64,000 bases of DNA from Streptococcus equinus ATCC 9812 (GTDB lineage: Bacteria; Bacillota; Bacilli; Lactobacillales; Streptococcaceae). The notes under the pieces were generated by a model. It was not told where the DNA came from. It did not search any database and saw nothing but the letters and a program-made list of their open reading frames with translations. Both the position numbers and the translations under genes were made by a program. This document shows positions 1 to 8,677 of the stretch, one piece after another (the first letter of the stretch is position 1; every line of letters begins with the position of its first letter). Location: positions 164,701 through 228,700 of the forward strand of contig NZ_GL698429.1 of the NCBI RefSeq assembly GCF_000187265.1, in the 5' to 3' direction.

Positions 1-701
1 TGGGCCTGATGAACCCAGACCAAAAAACATTTGATTATGTTAAAGGTCGTGAAGCAGCACCTAAAGGTGAGAAATTTGACCAAGCAGTAGAAGACTGGAA
101 GACGTTAGTTTCTGATCCTGATGCCAAATACGACAAAGTCATCACTATCGATGTATCGGAACTGGCGCCAATGGTGACTTGGGGAACCAACCCTGAAATG
201 GGCGTTGAATTTGGTCAACCATTCCCAGAAATTAAAGACATGAATGATGAACGTGCTTATCACTACATGGACATTAAACCTGGTGATAAAGCTGAAGATA
301 TCGACCTTGGTTATGTCTTCATTGGTTCTTGTACCAATGCTCGATTGTCAGACCTTGAATTGGCAGCGAAGATTGTTAAAGGAAAATATATCTCACCCAA
401 ATTGACAGCAATTGTTGTTCCGGGATCTCGTCCAGTTAAGAAAGAAGCAGAGCGTCTTGGACTTGATAAAATTTTCACGGATGCTGGTTTTGAGTGGCGT
501 GAGCCTGGTTGCTCAATGTGTCTTGGTATGAACCCAGACCATGTGCCAGAAGGTGTTCATTGCGCTTCAACAAGTAATCGTAATTTTGAAGGTCGCCAAG
601 GATTTGGAGCTCGTACTCACCTTTGTAGTCCAGCCATGGCAGCGGCGGCAGCGATTGCCGGAAAATTTGTCGATGTGCGTCAACTATCAGAAATTCAGTA
701 A
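1..701 (+). CDS. leuC: 3-isopropylmalate dehydratase large subunit, 3' part only
   Basis: This is the C-terminal half (about 232 residues) of an aconitase-family [4Fe-4S] enzyme whose 5' end lies outside the window. With LeuD it isomerises 2-isopropylmalate to 3-isopropylmalate in leucine biosynthesis. The frame is open from base 3 and reads GLMNPD before the first ATG at 9, so that ATG is internal. The iron-sulfur ligands are visible: one Cys in FIGSCTNAR and a CxxC pair in GCSMCLGMN. The C-terminal [10 protein letters not shown] motif is typical of the family. It is followed after 9 bases by leuD, the usual leuCD order. The full protein is normally about 460 residues, so roughly half is missing only because of the window edge. 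Confidence 0.97.
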   Translation, partial: GLMNPDQKTFDYVKGREAAPKGEKFDQAVEDWKTLVSDPDAKYDKVITIDVSELAPMVTWGTNPEMGVEFGQPFPEIKDMNDERAYHYMDIKPGDKAEDIDLGYVFIGSCTNARLSDLELAAKIVKGKYISPKLTAIVVPGSRPVKKEAERLGLDKIFTDAGFEWREPGCSMCLGMNPDHVPEGVHCASTSNRNFEGRQGFGARTHLCSPAMAAAAAIAGKFVDVRQLSEIQ

Positions 702-710
702 AGGAGAGAA

Positions 711-1304
711 ATGATGGAAAAATTTACAGTTTATACCGGGAAATCTGTTCCTTTGATGAATGATAACATTGATACTGACCAGCTTATTCCCAAGCAATTT
801 TTAAAGGCAGTTGACAAAAAAGGGTTTGGGAAAAATCTTTTGTTCGAGTGGCGTTATTTGAATGATAATTACGATGAAAATCCAGATTTTATTTTTAATA
901 AACCTGAGTACAGAGATGCCACAATCTTGATTTCAGGTGATAATTTTGGTTCAGGGTCATCGCGCGAACACGCTGCCTGGGCGCTGGAAGACTATGGCTT
1001 TCGTTGTGTGATTGCAGGTTCATTTTCAGATATTCATTATAACAATGAGTTGAAAAATGGGATGCTTCCGATTGTTCAGCCGCTGGAAGTTCGTCAGAAA
1101 CTAGCAGCACTTCCTGCAGGTGAAGAAATTACCATTGATTTACCAAATCAAGTTATCAAATCTTCAGCAGGTGAATTTCCATTTGATATTGATGGTGAGT
1201 GGAAACGTAAGTTAGTTCTAGGTCTAGATGATATTGGCATCACACTTCAGTATGAAGACTTGATTTCAACGTACGAAAAAAATCGTCCAAGTTATTGGCA
1301 ATAA
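711..1304 (+). CDS. leuD: 3-isopropylmalate dehydratase small subunit
   Basis: This swivelling-domain partner of LeuC completes isopropylmalate isomerase. At 197 residues it has normal length. Family motifs are [14 protein letters not shown] near the N-terminus and [17 protein letters not shown] in the middle, which forms part of the substrate pocket. An AAAGGAG ribosome site at 701-707 precedes two adjacent ATGs (711 and 714). Either could be used, and 714 gives slightly better spacing. It is the last gene of the leu operon here, since a hairpin plus T-run follows at 1336-1366. Confidence 0.96.
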   Translation: MMEKFTVYTGKSVPLMNDNIDTDQLIPKQFLKAVDKKGFGKNLLFEWRYLNDNYDENPDFIFNKPEYRDATILISGDNFGSGSSREHAAWALEDYGFRCVIAGSFSDIHYNNELKNGMLPIVQPLEVRQKLAALPAGEEITIDLPNQVIKSSAGEFPFDIDGEWKRKLVLGLDDIGITLQYEDLISTYEKNRPSYWQ

Positions 1305-1335
1305 TAGATTGTCACAGTCATTTAATCATATAAAG

Positions 1336-1366
1336 AATCTGGGATAAAATTGTCTCAGATTTTTTA
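1336..1366 (+). terminator. Rho-independent terminator of the leu operon
   Basis: AATCTGGGA (1336-1344) pairs with TCTCAGATT (1353-1361), allowing a G-T pair, and is followed by a T-run. It lies 30 bases after leuD. Confidence 0.75.
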
Positions 1367-1407
1367 GTGAATTAGCTTTCAAGACAAATGACGTTACCTC
1401 ATTTTTT

Positions 1408-1416
1408 TGATATAAT
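1408..1416 (+). promoter_or_regulatory. Extended -10 promoter of the fRMsr gene (leaderless)
   Basis: TGA followed by TATAAT at 1411-1416 is an extended -10 box. It is 7 bases before the ATG at 1424, so transcription would start at or next to the start codon. Confidence 0.6.
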
Positions 1417-1423
1417 TAACCTT

Positions 1424-1921
1424 ATGGAAAATACTAAGAAAATTGAGAATTATGAAATCATGTTAGCGCAAGCAAATGCTTTATTTGCTAACGAAAAAAA
1501 CTTATTGTCAAACCTTTCGAATGCTAGCGCACTTTTGAAGATGACCTTACCAAATTCTGTTTTTACTGGCTTTTACCTTTTCAATGGTGAAGAATTGCTT
1601 CTTGGACCATTTCAAGGTGGGGTATCTTGTGTGCACATCAAACTTGGTAAGGGTGTATGCGGTGAATCAGCTCAAAATCGTGAAACAATGATTGTCGCTG
1701 ACGTTACAAAACACGCAAACTATATCGCCTGTGATTCAGCTGCTATGAGTGAAATTGTAGTGCCAATGGTTAAAGATGGAAAATTAGTTGGTGTCTTAGA
1801 CCTAGATTCACGCTTGACAGATGACTATGATGCGATTGACCAAGAATATCTTGAAAAATTTGTGGCTGTACTTATCGAAAAATCATATTGGAATCTAGAT
1901 ATGTTTGGAGTTGAAAAATAA
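1424..1921 (+). CDS. msrC: GAF-domain free methionine-(R)-sulfoxide reductase
   Basis: This is a 165-residue single GAF-domain protein of the YebR/fRMsr type, which reduces free methionine-R-sulfoxide. The three cysteines of the family are in their usual contexts from the chosen start: Cys69 (GGVSCVHIK), Cys79 (GKGVCGES) and Cys103 ([15 protein letters not shown]). The frame is open further upstream to an ATG at 1388, but a TGATATAAT promoter lies between the two, so 1424 is the credible start. There is no ribosome binding site, and the mRNA is predicted leaderless. It overlaps dnaX by one base (TAATG), which suggests co-transcription with dnaX. Gene symbol by family resemblance. Confidence 0.85.
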   Translation: MENTKKIENYEIMLAQANALFANEKNLLSNLSNASALLKMTLPNSVFTGFYLFNGEELLLGPFQGGVSCVHIKLGKGVCGESAQNRETMIVADVTKHANYIACDSAAMSEIVVPMVKDGKLVGVLDLDSRLTDDYDAIDQEYLEKFVAVLIEKSYWNLDMFGVEK

Positions 1922-3600
1922 TGTATCAAGCCCTTTATCGAAAGTACCGTAGTCAGACCTTTGATGAAATGGTCGGGCAAACGGTTATTTCAACGACTCT
2001 GAAACAAGCAGTGTCTTCTGGAAAAATTAGTCACGCCTATTTGTTTTCAGGTCCACGAGGTACGGGTAAAACCAGTGCCGCTAAAATTTTTGCAAAAGCA
2101 ATGAACTGTCCTCACCAAGTCAATGGTGAACCTTGTAACCAGTGTGATATCTGTCGTGATATTACAAATGGTAGCCTTGAAGATGTCATTGAAATCGATG
2201 CTGCTTCAAACAATGGTGTTGATGAAATTCGAGACATCCGTGATAAATCAACTTACGCACCAAGTCGTGCGACTTACAAAGTTTATATCATCGATGAAGT
2301 GCACATGTTGTCAACTGGAGCTTTTAATGCGCTTTTGAAAACTCTAGAAGAACCGACTGCAAATGTTGTCTTTATTTTAGCAACGACAGAGTTGCACAAA
2401 ATTCCAGCAACAATTCTTTCTCGTGTTCAACGTTTTGAGTTTAAGGCAATTAAGCCAGCAGCAATTCGTGAGCATTTGGGTCACATTCTTGATAAAGAAG
2501 GTATCTCTTATGACAAAGACGCTCTAACACTTATTGCGCGTCGTGCAGAAGGTGGTATGCGTGATGCACTATCAATCCTTGATCAAGCTCTCAGCTTAAC
2601 AACTGACAATCATGTCTCACTTGCGATTGCTGAAGAAATTACAGGTAGTATTTCAATGGCTGCTTTGGATGATTTTGTGGCAAATGTTTTGGCGCAAGAA
2701 ACAAGCAAGGCTTTGGAAAATCTGGAAACAATTTTTGATAGTGGTAAGAGTATGAGTCGCTTTGCGACGGATTTGTTGAATTATCTTCGTGATTTGTTGG
2801 TTGTTCAAAGCGGTGGTGAAAACACTCACACCAGCCAAGCCTTCCAAGAAAATTTATCGGGCGTTCAGCAGGATCGAATTTTTGAAATGATTAATCTGGT
2901 GACTAAGATTTTACCTGAAATCAAAAATGGTGTTCAACCTAAAATCTACGCTGAAATGCTTGCAATTCAACTATCTGAGTCTGGTAAGCCAGTTGCAAGT
3001 GCTCAAGTGCCAGAAGATTTATCAGATGAGTTGGCAAGACTTAAAGCAGAAATCAAAGATTTGAAAGAACAGTTGGCTAATCTTGATAGCTCAGCTATTT
3101 CTCAAAAATCAACCAAACGTCAAAAATCAAACTCAAGTTATCAGTACAAGGTTGATCGCACGAAGATATTGACCATCATGCAAGAAACAGTCGTTGATAG
3201 TCAAAAATCGCGCGAGTATCTTGAAGCGCTTAAAGGTGCTTGGAACGAAATCTTGGATAGCATCTCTGCTCAAGACCGTGCCTTGTTGCTTGGATCGGAG
3301 CCTGTTCTTGCAAATAGTGAGAATGCTATTTTGGCTTTTGATGCTGCCTTTAATGCAGAGCAAGCCATGAAACGAACTGACCTTAATGACATGTTTGGAA
3401 ATATCATGAGTAAGGCTGCAGGTTTTTCGCCGAATATTTTGGCAGTTCCTCGTAAAGATTTCAACAGCATTCGTACAGAATTTGCTCAAAGTGTGAAAAA
3501 GAAAAAACAAACCCCAGCCCAAGAAGAAGTAAAAGATGATTCTTTCATTCCAGAGGGATTTGATTTTCTAGCAGACAAGATTAACAAAATTGAAGACTAA
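1921..3600 (+). CDS. dnaX: DNA polymerase III subunit gamma/tau
   Basis: This AAA+ clamp-loader subunit loads the sliding clamp at the replication fork. At 559 residues it corresponds to a tau-like full-length product. N-terminal features: YRKYRSQTFDEMVGQ, Walker A GPRGTGKTSAAK, a zinc-binding cysteine cluster (CPHQVNGEPCNQCDIC), Walker B with the DEVH sequence, and sensor-1 ILATTE. The C-terminal third is charged and variable and should bind the polymerase alpha subunit. GGAG at 1907-1910, inside the preceding gene, is the ribosome site. A strong hairpin terminator follows directly after the stop. A short A-rich run near 3497 is too close to the end to produce a typical gamma product. Confidence 0.97.
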   Translation: MYQALYRKYRSQTFDEMVGQTVISTTLKQAVSSGKISHAYLFSGPRGTGKTSAAKIFAKAMNCPHQVNGEPCNQCDICRDITNGSLEDVIEIDAASNNGVDEIRDIRDKSTYAPSRATYKVYIIDEVHMLSTGAFNALLKTLEEPTANVVFILATTELHKIPATILSRVQRFEFKAIKPAAIREHLGHILDKEGISYDKDALTLIARRAEGGMRDALSILDQALSLTTDNHVSLAIAEEITGSISMAALDDFVANVLAQETSKALENLETIFDSGKSMSRFATDLLNYLRDLLVVQSGGENTHTSQAFQENLSGVQQDRIFEMINLVTKILPEIKNGVQPKIYAEMLAIQLSESGKPVASAQVPEDLSDELARLKAEIKDLKEQLANLDSSAISQKSTKRQKSNSSYQYKVDRTKILTIMQETVVDSQKSREYLEALKGAWNEILDSISAQDRALLLGSEPVLANSENAILAFDAAFNAEQAMKRTDLNDMFGNIMSKAAGFSPNILAVPRKDFNSIRTEFAQSVKKKKQTPAQEEVKDDSFIPEGFDFLADKINKIED

Positions 3601-3601
3601 A

Positions 3602-3632
3602 AAGAGGTATTCAATGAATACCTCTTGTGTTT
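3602..3632 (+). terminator. Rho-independent terminator after dnaX
   Basis: A perfect 11-bp inverted repeat, AAGAGGTATTC (3602-3612) and GAATACCTCTT (3616-3626), with a 3-base loop is followed by a T-rich stretch. Confidence 0.85.
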
Positions 3633-3669
3633 TAAAATAGTGATATTATCTGATAAAAATAACTAACTA

Positions 3670-3678
3670 TGTTATAAT
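3670..3678 (+). promoter_or_regulatory. Extended -10 promoter of the DUF3272 gene (leaderless)
   Basis: TGT plus TATAAT (3673-3678) lies exactly 6 bases before the ATG at 3685. The predicted +1 is the A of the start codon. Confidence 0.6.
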
Positions 3679-3684
3679 AATCCT

Positions 3685-3879
3685 ATGACTATAAGACGTT
3701 TTTTATTAATGGCATTGGTATGTGCCTTTGAGACTTATTTTTTTAATGAATGTATATTAGATGGTGATTATTTCTTTGCTATCTTTTGGGGGTTGTTGTT
3801 GTTGCGCGATATTCAACGTGTCTACACACTTGATAAATTACTTCAAACCTTGACATCTACTCCCAAGAAGAAAGACTAA
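3685..3879 (+). CDS. Small membrane protein, DUF3272-like
   Basis: A 64-residue protein with two hydrophobic stretches (about residues 4-20 and 27-41) and a basic C-terminal tail ending TPKKKD. It resembles the small streptococcal DUF3272 family, which from memory sits next to dnaX in related genomes. Function unknown. There is no ribosome binding site; the TATAAT box is 6 bases from the ATG, so a leaderless mRNA is likely. Its 3' end overlaps the 3' end of convergent birA by 23 bases. Confidence 0.65.
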   Translation: MTIRRFLLMALVCAFETYFFNECILDGDYFFAIFWGLLLLRDIQRVYTLDKLLQTLTSTPKKKD

Positions 3880-4792
3880 TTTCACCACTGCGTAATAATT
3901 TTTCTTGACCATTGTCAAGTTTAACTAGCAGGTACCCTTGATTGGTAATGTCGATGGCAAGTCCTGAAAATTCGATATCATTTTCGCTGAAAGTCACTTG
4001 TTTGTTCAAAACGAGTGATTTTTCTTTATAGACTTTTACCAAATCTTTTTCTGGAATCGTCAAGAAAAGTTTCCAAATTTCTGTAATCAGCTCATTGCGC
4101 GTGATAGTTGGTTGGGATGCAAAGAGTGAACCAGCTTTTTGCGAAATAGCATTTGGAAAATCAGTGATATAAAAATTGATACCGACACCGATGATAACAT
4201 CTGTAATAAGCCCGGTCTCAACTGATGAGATTGCCTCAGTTAGAATACCAGCAATTTTTTTACCATTGTAATAAATGTCGTTAACCCATTTGATGTCTGT
4301 TTCAATACCTGTTAAGCGAGAGATTGCTTTTACAACGCTTGAAGCAACCATAAGAGTGTATGGTTTGATTTCTTCAAAAGGTACATTTGGTTTAAGGTGG
4401 AGAGACATGTAAATGCCTCCTTGTTTTGAAGCAAAAAACTGTCTGCCAAAACGTCCTTTTGCTTTTTCTTGGCTAGGAGCAAGGTAAAGGTGAGATTGTT
4501 TGTCAAATTCCATGTTATTCTTAGCATCAAGCTGAGTTGATTCACTTTTTTCATTGATTGTGACTGGAATTTTAAGCTCTTTAGCAATGACTTCGGGAAG
4601 CAGAAGGTCGCCTGAGATAATTTTATAGCCACGTTTTTTAACAGAGTCAATTTTGACTCCCTTTTCTTCTAGAGTTTTGATTGCTTTCCAAATCGCTGTG
4701 CGAGAAAGTTCGAATTCTTTTGCGAGAGTTTCTCCGCTGATATAATCGTCTTTGTTTTGAAGATAGTCGTAGATTTTTTCGTAGGTTTTCAT
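3857..4792 (-). CDS. birA: Bifunctional biotin operon repressor / biotin-protein ligase
   Basis: A 311-residue protein that attaches biotin to carboxylase carrier domains. An N-terminal winged helix (about residues 1-60; ETLAKEFELSRTAIWKAI is the helix-turn-helix) marks the DNA-binding class. The ligase domain follows, with the biotinyl-AMP loop KGRFGRQF at residues 112-119 and KWVNDIYYNGKKIAGILTE. The C-terminal domain is small and SH3-like. In the biotin loop, RFGRQ replaces the more common RGRxGR pattern, which is seen in other streptococci. It is transcribed toward dnaX/DUF3272. A TATACT box 7 bases upstream of the ATG implies a leaderless transcript. Confidence 0.95.
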   Translation of the reverse strand: MKTYEKIYDYLQNKDDYISGETLAKEFELSRTAIWKAIKTLEEKGVKIDSVKKRGYKIISGDLLLPEVIAKELKIPVTINEKSESTQLDAKNNMEFDKQSHLYLAPSQEKAKGRFGRQFFASKQGGIYMSLHLKPNVPFEEIKPYTLMVASSVVKAISRLTGIETDIKWVNDIYYNGKKIAGILTEAISSVETGLITDVIIGVGINFYITDFPNAISQKAGSLFASQPTITRNELITEIWKLFLTIPEKDLVKVYKEKSLVLNKQVTFSENDIEFSGLAIDITNQGYLLVKLDNGQEKLLRSGEISLSSWE

Positions 4793-4799
4793 AACTATT

Positions 4800-4805
4800 A
4801 GTATA
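4800..4805 (-). promoter_or_regulatory. -10 box of birA (leaderless)
   Basis: On the minus strand TATACT is separated by 7 bases from the ATG at 4792. There is no TGn extension and no ribosome binding site. Confidence 0.45.
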
Positions 4806-4890
4806 ATATATTTTTTCTAAATCTTCTTAGTTAAAAGTGAATTTGTTACAAAATGGTAAGAAATTTACTATAGGCATTTGTGATGAAACG

Positions 4891-4899
4891 TGGTACAAT
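4891..4899 (+). promoter_or_regulatory. Extended -10 promoter of the metK leader
   Basis: TGG followed by TACAAT at 4894-4899. Predicted transcription start is near 4906, leaving a leader of about 400 bases before metK. Confidence 0.6.
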
Positions 4900-4905
4900 A
4901 TTCTA

Positions 4906-5305
4906 GTTAATGAGTCCCGATAAGACAATCTGGCGGTTTATAACGTGTTACTCTTTGTTAGCCTATCTTGATAGACTTCAGTGTTATCTGCGATTTCGCT
5001 GACTTGACTAATCTGTTATTAATCGCGCCATCTCCTATTTGGAAGATGCAGATTGGTACTTTGTAACTCACTAGAAATGTCTGCTACTGAAAGTAGCTTG
5101 TCATTTCACGGAAAGCTGCTATGTCGGTTTCCTAAGTGACTTATTAGGTCAAAAAACTAAAATAATCGTTTTAGTTTTTGACCGTCATAATTCTCACTGA
5201 ATGATGATATTTTTTGTACAGATATTTCAAGGAAAAGATTTTTTCCGACATTTTAATACTTAGAGGTATTAAAATGAAAAATTAATGATATGGGGGGACA
5301 TTTTT
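4906..5305 (+). promoter_or_regulatory. Long structured 5' leader of metK, candidate SAM-sensing element (SMK-like)
   Basis: The 400 bases between the predicted promoter and metK hold no gene but much pairing: TGAGT (4911-4915) with ACTCA (5066-5070), AATCTG (4927-4932) with CAGATT (5049-5054), TGGCG (4931-4935) with CGCCA (5026-5030, competing at the junction), a long AT-rich hairpin (5147-5162 with 5169-5183), GGAAAA/TTTTCC (5231-5246) and a perfect 11-bp hairpin (5249-5259 with 5266-5276). The ribosome site is an unusual GGGGGG at 5292-5297. The only clear complement in the leader is GTCCC at 4914-4918, against GGGAC at 5295-5299. SMK (SAM-III) riboswitches of lactic acid bacteria lie before metK and work by SD/anti-SD pairing. 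Several SMK-like strings (CCCGATAAG, TGGCGG, TTGTAAC) occur in the right order, but the element is far longer than the minimal motif. The type is therefore tentative. Confidence 0.55.
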
Positions 5306-6496
5306 ATGTCAGAACGTAAACTTTTCACGTCTGAATCTGTTTCTGAGGGGCATCCAGATAAGATTTCAGACCAAATTTCAGATGCTATTTTAGATGCTGT
5401 GTTGGAACAAGATCCTGATGCGCACGTTGCAGCAGAAACTGCTGTATACACTGGATCAGTCCATGTTTTTGGTGAAATTTCAACTACAGCATATGTTGAT
5501 ATTAACCGCATTGTTCGCGATACGATCGCAGAAATCGGTTATACAAATGCTGAGTACGGCTTTGCTGCTGAATCAGTTGGGGTTCATCCATCATTGGTTG
5601 AACAATCACCTGATATTGCACAAGGGGTTAACGAAGCTTTGGAAGTCCGTGGTAACGCAGACCAAGATCCACTTGACTTGATTGGTGCTGGTGACCAAGG
5701 TTTGATGTTTGGTTTTGCAGTCAATGAAACACCTGAATTGATGCCACTACCAATTTCACTTTCTCACAAATTGGTTAAAAAATTGGCAGATTTGCGTAAA
5801 TCAGGTGAAATTTCATATCTCCGCCCAGATGCTAAATCTCAGGTAACTGTTGAATATGATGAAAATGACAAACCAGTTCGTGTAGATACTGTCGTTATCT
5901 CAACTCAACATGACCCAGAAGCAACAAACGAACAAATTCACAACGATGTGATTGAAAAAGTCATCAAAGCTGTTATTCCAGAAAAATATCTTGATGATAA
6001 GACAAAATTCTTCATCAACCCAACTGGTCGTTTCGTAATTGGTGGTCCTCAAGGGGATTCTGGTTTGACTGGTCGTAAGATTATCGTTGATACTTACGGC
6101 GGTTATGCACGTCACGGTGGTGGTGCTTTCTCTGGTAAAGACGCTACAAAAGTTGACCGTTCTGCATCATATGCTGCACGTTACATCGCTAAAAATATTG
6201 TCGCTGCTGATTTTGCAACTAAAGCAGAAGTGCAATTGGCTTACGCTATCGGTGTAGCACACCCAGTTTCAGTTCGTGTTGATACATTTGGCACAAATAC
6301 TGTAGCAGAAAGTAAATTGGAAGCAGCTGTTCGTGAAATCTTTGACCTTCGTCCAGCTGGTATCATTAAAATGCTTGATTTGAAACGCCCAATTTACCGT
6401 CAAACAGCTGCATATGGACACATGGGACGTACAGATATTGACCTTCCATGGGAAAAACTTGATAAAGTAGATGCTTTGAAAGAAGCAGTAAAATAA
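5306..6496 (+). CDS. metK: S-adenosylmethionine synthetase
   Basis: Makes SAM from methionine and ATP. 396 residues, normal length. Signatures: [16 protein letters not shown] at the N-terminus (ATP/methionine binding), the GAGDQG motif, and [17 protein letters not shown], the P-loop-like phosphate site. The frame is open to an upstream ATG at 5285, but that would overlap the ribosome site. The GGGGGG at 5292-5297 sits 8 bases before the ATG at 5306, which fits [12 protein letters not shown] as the N-terminus. Expression is probably controlled through the long leader. A hairpin terminator follows. Confidence 0.97.
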   Translation: MSERKLFTSESVSEGHPDKISDQISDAILDAVLEQDPDAHVAAETAVYTGSVHVFGEISTTAYVDINRIVRDTIAEIGYTNAEYGFAAESVGVHPSLVEQSPDIAQGVNEALEVRGNADQDPLDLIGAGDQGLMFGFAVNETPELMPLPISLSHKLVKKLADLRKSGEISYLRPDAKSQVTVEYDENDKPVRVDTVVISTQHDPEATNEQIHNDVIEKVIKAVIPEKYLDDKTKFFINPTGRFVIGGPQGDSGLTGRKIIVDTYGGYARHGGGAFSGKDATKVDRSASYAARYIAKNIVAADFATKAEVQLAYAIGVAHPVSVRVDTFGTNTVAESKLEAAVREIFDLRPAGIIKMLDLKRPIYRQTAAYGHMGRTDIDLPWEKLDKVDALKEAVK

Positions 6497-6501
6497 AAAT
6501 A

Positions 6502-6533
6502 TAAATCGTTGTGCCTTCGGTGCAGCGATTTTT
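6502..6533 (+). terminator. Rho-independent terminator after metK
   Basis: AAATCGTTGTGC and its partner GTGCAGCGATTT surround a cttcg loop, followed by T residues, about 10 bases after the metK stop. Confidence 0.75.
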
Positions 6534-6710
6534 AACATAATTCCTTCGTCTTGTTATATTTGCAATGGAATGGTCATTATAAAGTGGTTAAAATAACATT
6601 TTAAAAATGAAGTTTGAAGATTCAAAATAGATATTTTACGATATACTATTAAAACGAGAGGAAATATTACAAAATCTTTACAAATTGTCAAAATATTCTT
6701 GGTAATCTAT

Positions 6711-6739
6711 TTGTAAAATTGAATAATCTATGATAAAAT
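6711..6739 (+). promoter_or_regulatory. Promoter of murZ
   Basis: TTGTAA (6711-6716), a 17-base spacer, and TAAAAT (6734-6739) preceded by TGA. Predicted start is near 6746. I see nothing else convincing in the AT-rich stretch between 6535 and 6710. Confidence 0.6.
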
Positions 6740-6774
6740 GAAAAGGTTGAATTCTAGCAGAAAGTTTTGAATGT

Positions 6775-8034
6775 ATGCGTAAAATTGTTATTAATGGTGG
6801 CAAACCTTTAAAGGGAGAGGTTGCTATTTCAGGTGCTAAGAATAGTATTGTGGCTTTGATTCCAGCAGCTATTCTATCTGATGATATTGTTATTTTGGAT
6901 GGCGTTCCTGCCATTTCCGATGTTGATAGTTTAATCGATATTATGGAAGTGATGGGAGCTAAGATTAAGAGAGAAGGCGAAACGCTTGAGATTGACCCAC
7001 GTGGTGTTAAAAATCAACCAATGCCATATGGAAAAATCAATAGCTTGCGTGCTTCTTACTATTTCTATGGTAGCCTTCTTAGCCGTTTTGGTGAAGCAAC
7101 TGTAGGGCTTCCTGGTGGATGTGACCTTGGACCTCGTCCGATTGACCTTCACTTGAAAGCTTTTGAAGCTATGGGTGCAATTGTATCTTATGAAGGCGAA
7201 GCAATGCGCTTGGCAACAGATGGTCAACCAATTCATGGTGCTCACATCTACATGGATACTGTTAGTGTTGGTGCGACAATCAATACTATGCTTGCTGCGA
7301 CAAAAGCAAATGGTCGTACGATTATTGAAAATGCAGCTCGTGAACCAGAAATCATTGATGTAGCTACTTTGTTGAATAACATGGGTGCTCACATTCGTGG
7401 TGCAGGTACTGATGTTATCACAATTGAAGGTGTTGAGAGTCTTCACGGAACACGTCATCAAGTTATTCCAGACCGTATTGAAGCAGGTACTTACATTGCT
7501 ATGGCGGCAGCGATTGGTGAAGGTGTTCGCGTTACTAATGTTCTTTATGAACACTTAGAGAGCTATATTGCTAAGCTTGAAGAGATGGGTGTTCGTATGA
7601 CAGTCGAAGAAGATGCTATCTTTGTTGAAAAACAATCAGGTCTAAAAGCTGTGTCAGTTAAAACATCACCATATCCTGGTTTTGCAACTGACTTGCAACA
7701 GCCTATCACTCCATTGTTATTGACAGCTGAAGGTCGCGGTACAATCTTAGATACTATTTACGAAAAACGTACTAACCATGTCACTGAATTGGTTCGTATG
7801 GGTGCTGATATTTCTATTGTTGGTGGTCGTATTGCTTACCAAGGCCCTAATAAATTAACCGGTGCTCCAGTTAAAGCCTCAGACTTGCGTGCAGGTGCTG
7901 CGCTTGTAACAGCAGGTTTGATGGCTGAAGGAACAACAGAGATTACTAATGTTGAATTTATCTTACGTGGTTACTCAAATATTATCGAAAAATTAACAGC
8001 TCTTGGTGCTGATATTAAATTAATTGAAGAATAA
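6775..8034 (+). CDS. murZ: UDP-N-acetylglucosamine 1-carboxyvinyltransferase, first paralogue
   Basis: Transfers enolpyruvate from PEP to UDP-GlcNAc, the first committed step of peptidoglycan synthesis. 419 residues, two-domain EPT fold. The catalytic, fosfomycin-target Cys is present (Cys116 in [15 protein letters not shown]), as are the AKNS substrate loop near the N-terminus and the C-terminal DLRAGAALV. The start at 6775 ([12 protein letters not shown]) matches the family, although the ribosome site (GAAAG) is weak. A second, diverged copy lies at 34531-35805, and Gram-positives of this type usually carry both. The murZ/murA naming follows neighbours: this copy is next to spxR, the other next to epuA-endA. 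Confidence 0.93.
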   Translation: MRKIVINGGKPLKGEVAISGAKNSIVALIPAAILSDDIVILDGVPAISDVDSLIDIMEVMGAKIKREGETLEIDPRGVKNQPMPYGKINSLRASYYFYGSLLSRFGEATVGLPGGCDLGPRPIDLHLKAFEAMGAIVSYEGEAMRLATDGQPIHGAHIYMDTVSVGATINTMLAATKANGRTIIENAAREPEIIDVATLLNNMGAHIRGAGTDVITIEGVESLHGTRHQVIPDRIEAGTYIAMAAAIGEGVRVTNVLYEHLESYIAKLEEMGVRMTVEEDAIFVEKQSGLKAVSVKTSPYPGFATDLQQPITPLLLTAEGRGTILDTIYEKRTNHVTELVRMGADISIVGGRIAYQGPNKLTGAPVKASDLRAGAALVTAGLMAEGTTEITNVEFILRGYSNIIEKLTALGADIKLIEE

Positions 8035-8039
8035 GAAGA

Positions 8040-8058
8040 AGCCTGTGAAGGCTTTTTC
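8040..8058 (+). terminator. Short terminator after murZ
   Basis: AGCCT (8040-8044), a 4-base loop, AGGCT (8049-8053), then a T-run. It starts right behind the murZ stop. Confidence 0.7.
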
Positions 8059-8107
8059 TTTTGCCTTTTTTACGCTAAAGTGCAACGATTCATTTTTTGA
8101 CATCATA

Positions 8108-8116
8108 TGTTATAAT
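8108..8116 (+). promoter_or_regulatory. Extended -10 promoter of the acetyltransferase (leaderless)
   Basis: TGT plus TATAAT (8111-8116), exactly 6 bases before the ATG at 8123. Confidence 0.6.
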
Positions 8117-8122
8117 AGAGTT

Positions 8123-8677
8123 ATGGATATTTGGACGCGTTTAGGACGTTATGCTTTTGCTGAGGCAGAACGCATGTATTTACGTCCTTTTGCATATACG
8201 GATAGTCAGGATTTTTTTGAGATTTGTCATAATCCAGACAATCTTCGTTTTATTTTTCCTAGCCGTGCGACACGTGAGGAAAGTGATTTTCTCATGGTTC
8301 ATTATTTTATGAAAGAACCACTTGGAGTGTGGGCGATTGAAGATAAAAAAACTCGTAAAATGATTGGCTGTATACGTTTTGAAAAAATTGATGTCAATCA
8401 TTCGTCTGCGGAGATTGGTTATTTTATAAATCAAGCATTCTGGGGAAATGGGTTGATGACTGAGTGTTTAAAGACAATTGCTTTTTTGAGTTTCCAAGAA
8501 ATTGGCTTAAAAGAGCTGCATGTTATTGCTCACGCAGAAAATCTTGCTAGTCAGCGAGTTGCGCAGAAATCAGGTTTTACCTTGAAACATCAATTTAAGG
8601 GAAGTGATCGATACACTCGAAAGATGCGTGATTATGTCGATTATCAGTTGAAAAAAGGTGACTATCGTTATGAGTAA
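8123..8677 (+). CDS. GNAT-family N-acetyltransferase (RimJ/RimL-like)
   Basis: 184 residues. It matches the Acetyltransf_3 group: MYLRPFAYTDSQDFFEICHNPDNLRFIF at the N-terminus, EIGYFINQAFWGNGLMTECL as the acetyl-CoA binding segment, and ENLASQRVAQKSGF near the end. The substrate is unknown; relatives acetylate ribosomal protein N-termini or small amines. The frame is open upstream from 8024, but that stretch holds the murZ terminator and a promoter, so 8123 (MDIWTRLGRY) is preferred. The mRNA is probably leaderless. The stop overlaps the spxR start by 8 bases, so the two are translationally linked. Confidence 0.85.
   Translation: MDIWTRLGRYAFAEAERMYLRPFAYTDSQDFFEICHNPDNLRFIFPSRATREESDFLMVHYFMKEPLGVWAIEDKKTRKMIGCIRFEKIDVNHSSAEIGYFINQAFWGNGLMTECLKTIAFLSFQEIGLKELHVIAHAENLASQRVAQKSGFTLKHQFKGSDRYTRKMRDYVDYQLKKGDYRYE

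Noticed and set aside
1388-1423. Upstream ATG at 1388 for the fRMsr gene
   Set aside because: The promoter TGATATAAT lies between 1388 and 1424, so this segment is not in the mRNA.
3490-3520. A-rich stretch in dnaX as a programmed frameshift site for a gamma subunit
   Set aside because: It is only about 35 codons from the normal stop and no classical A AAA AAG site followed by a stem is seen; a shift here would not create a gamma-like product.
3133-3522. Minus-strand open frame opposite the 3' part of dnaX
   Set aside because: Overlaps a certain gene, has no promoter or ribosome site and an unnatural composition.
5249-5276. Perfect hairpin before metK as a terminator
   Set aside because: No T-run follows the 3' arm; it is AT-rich and more probably part of the leader fold.
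6931-7554. Long minus-strand open frame (207 codons) opposite murZ
   Set aside because: It mirrors the codon pattern of murZ, encodes Cys/Asn/Thr-rich sequence with no family motif, and has no ribosome site.
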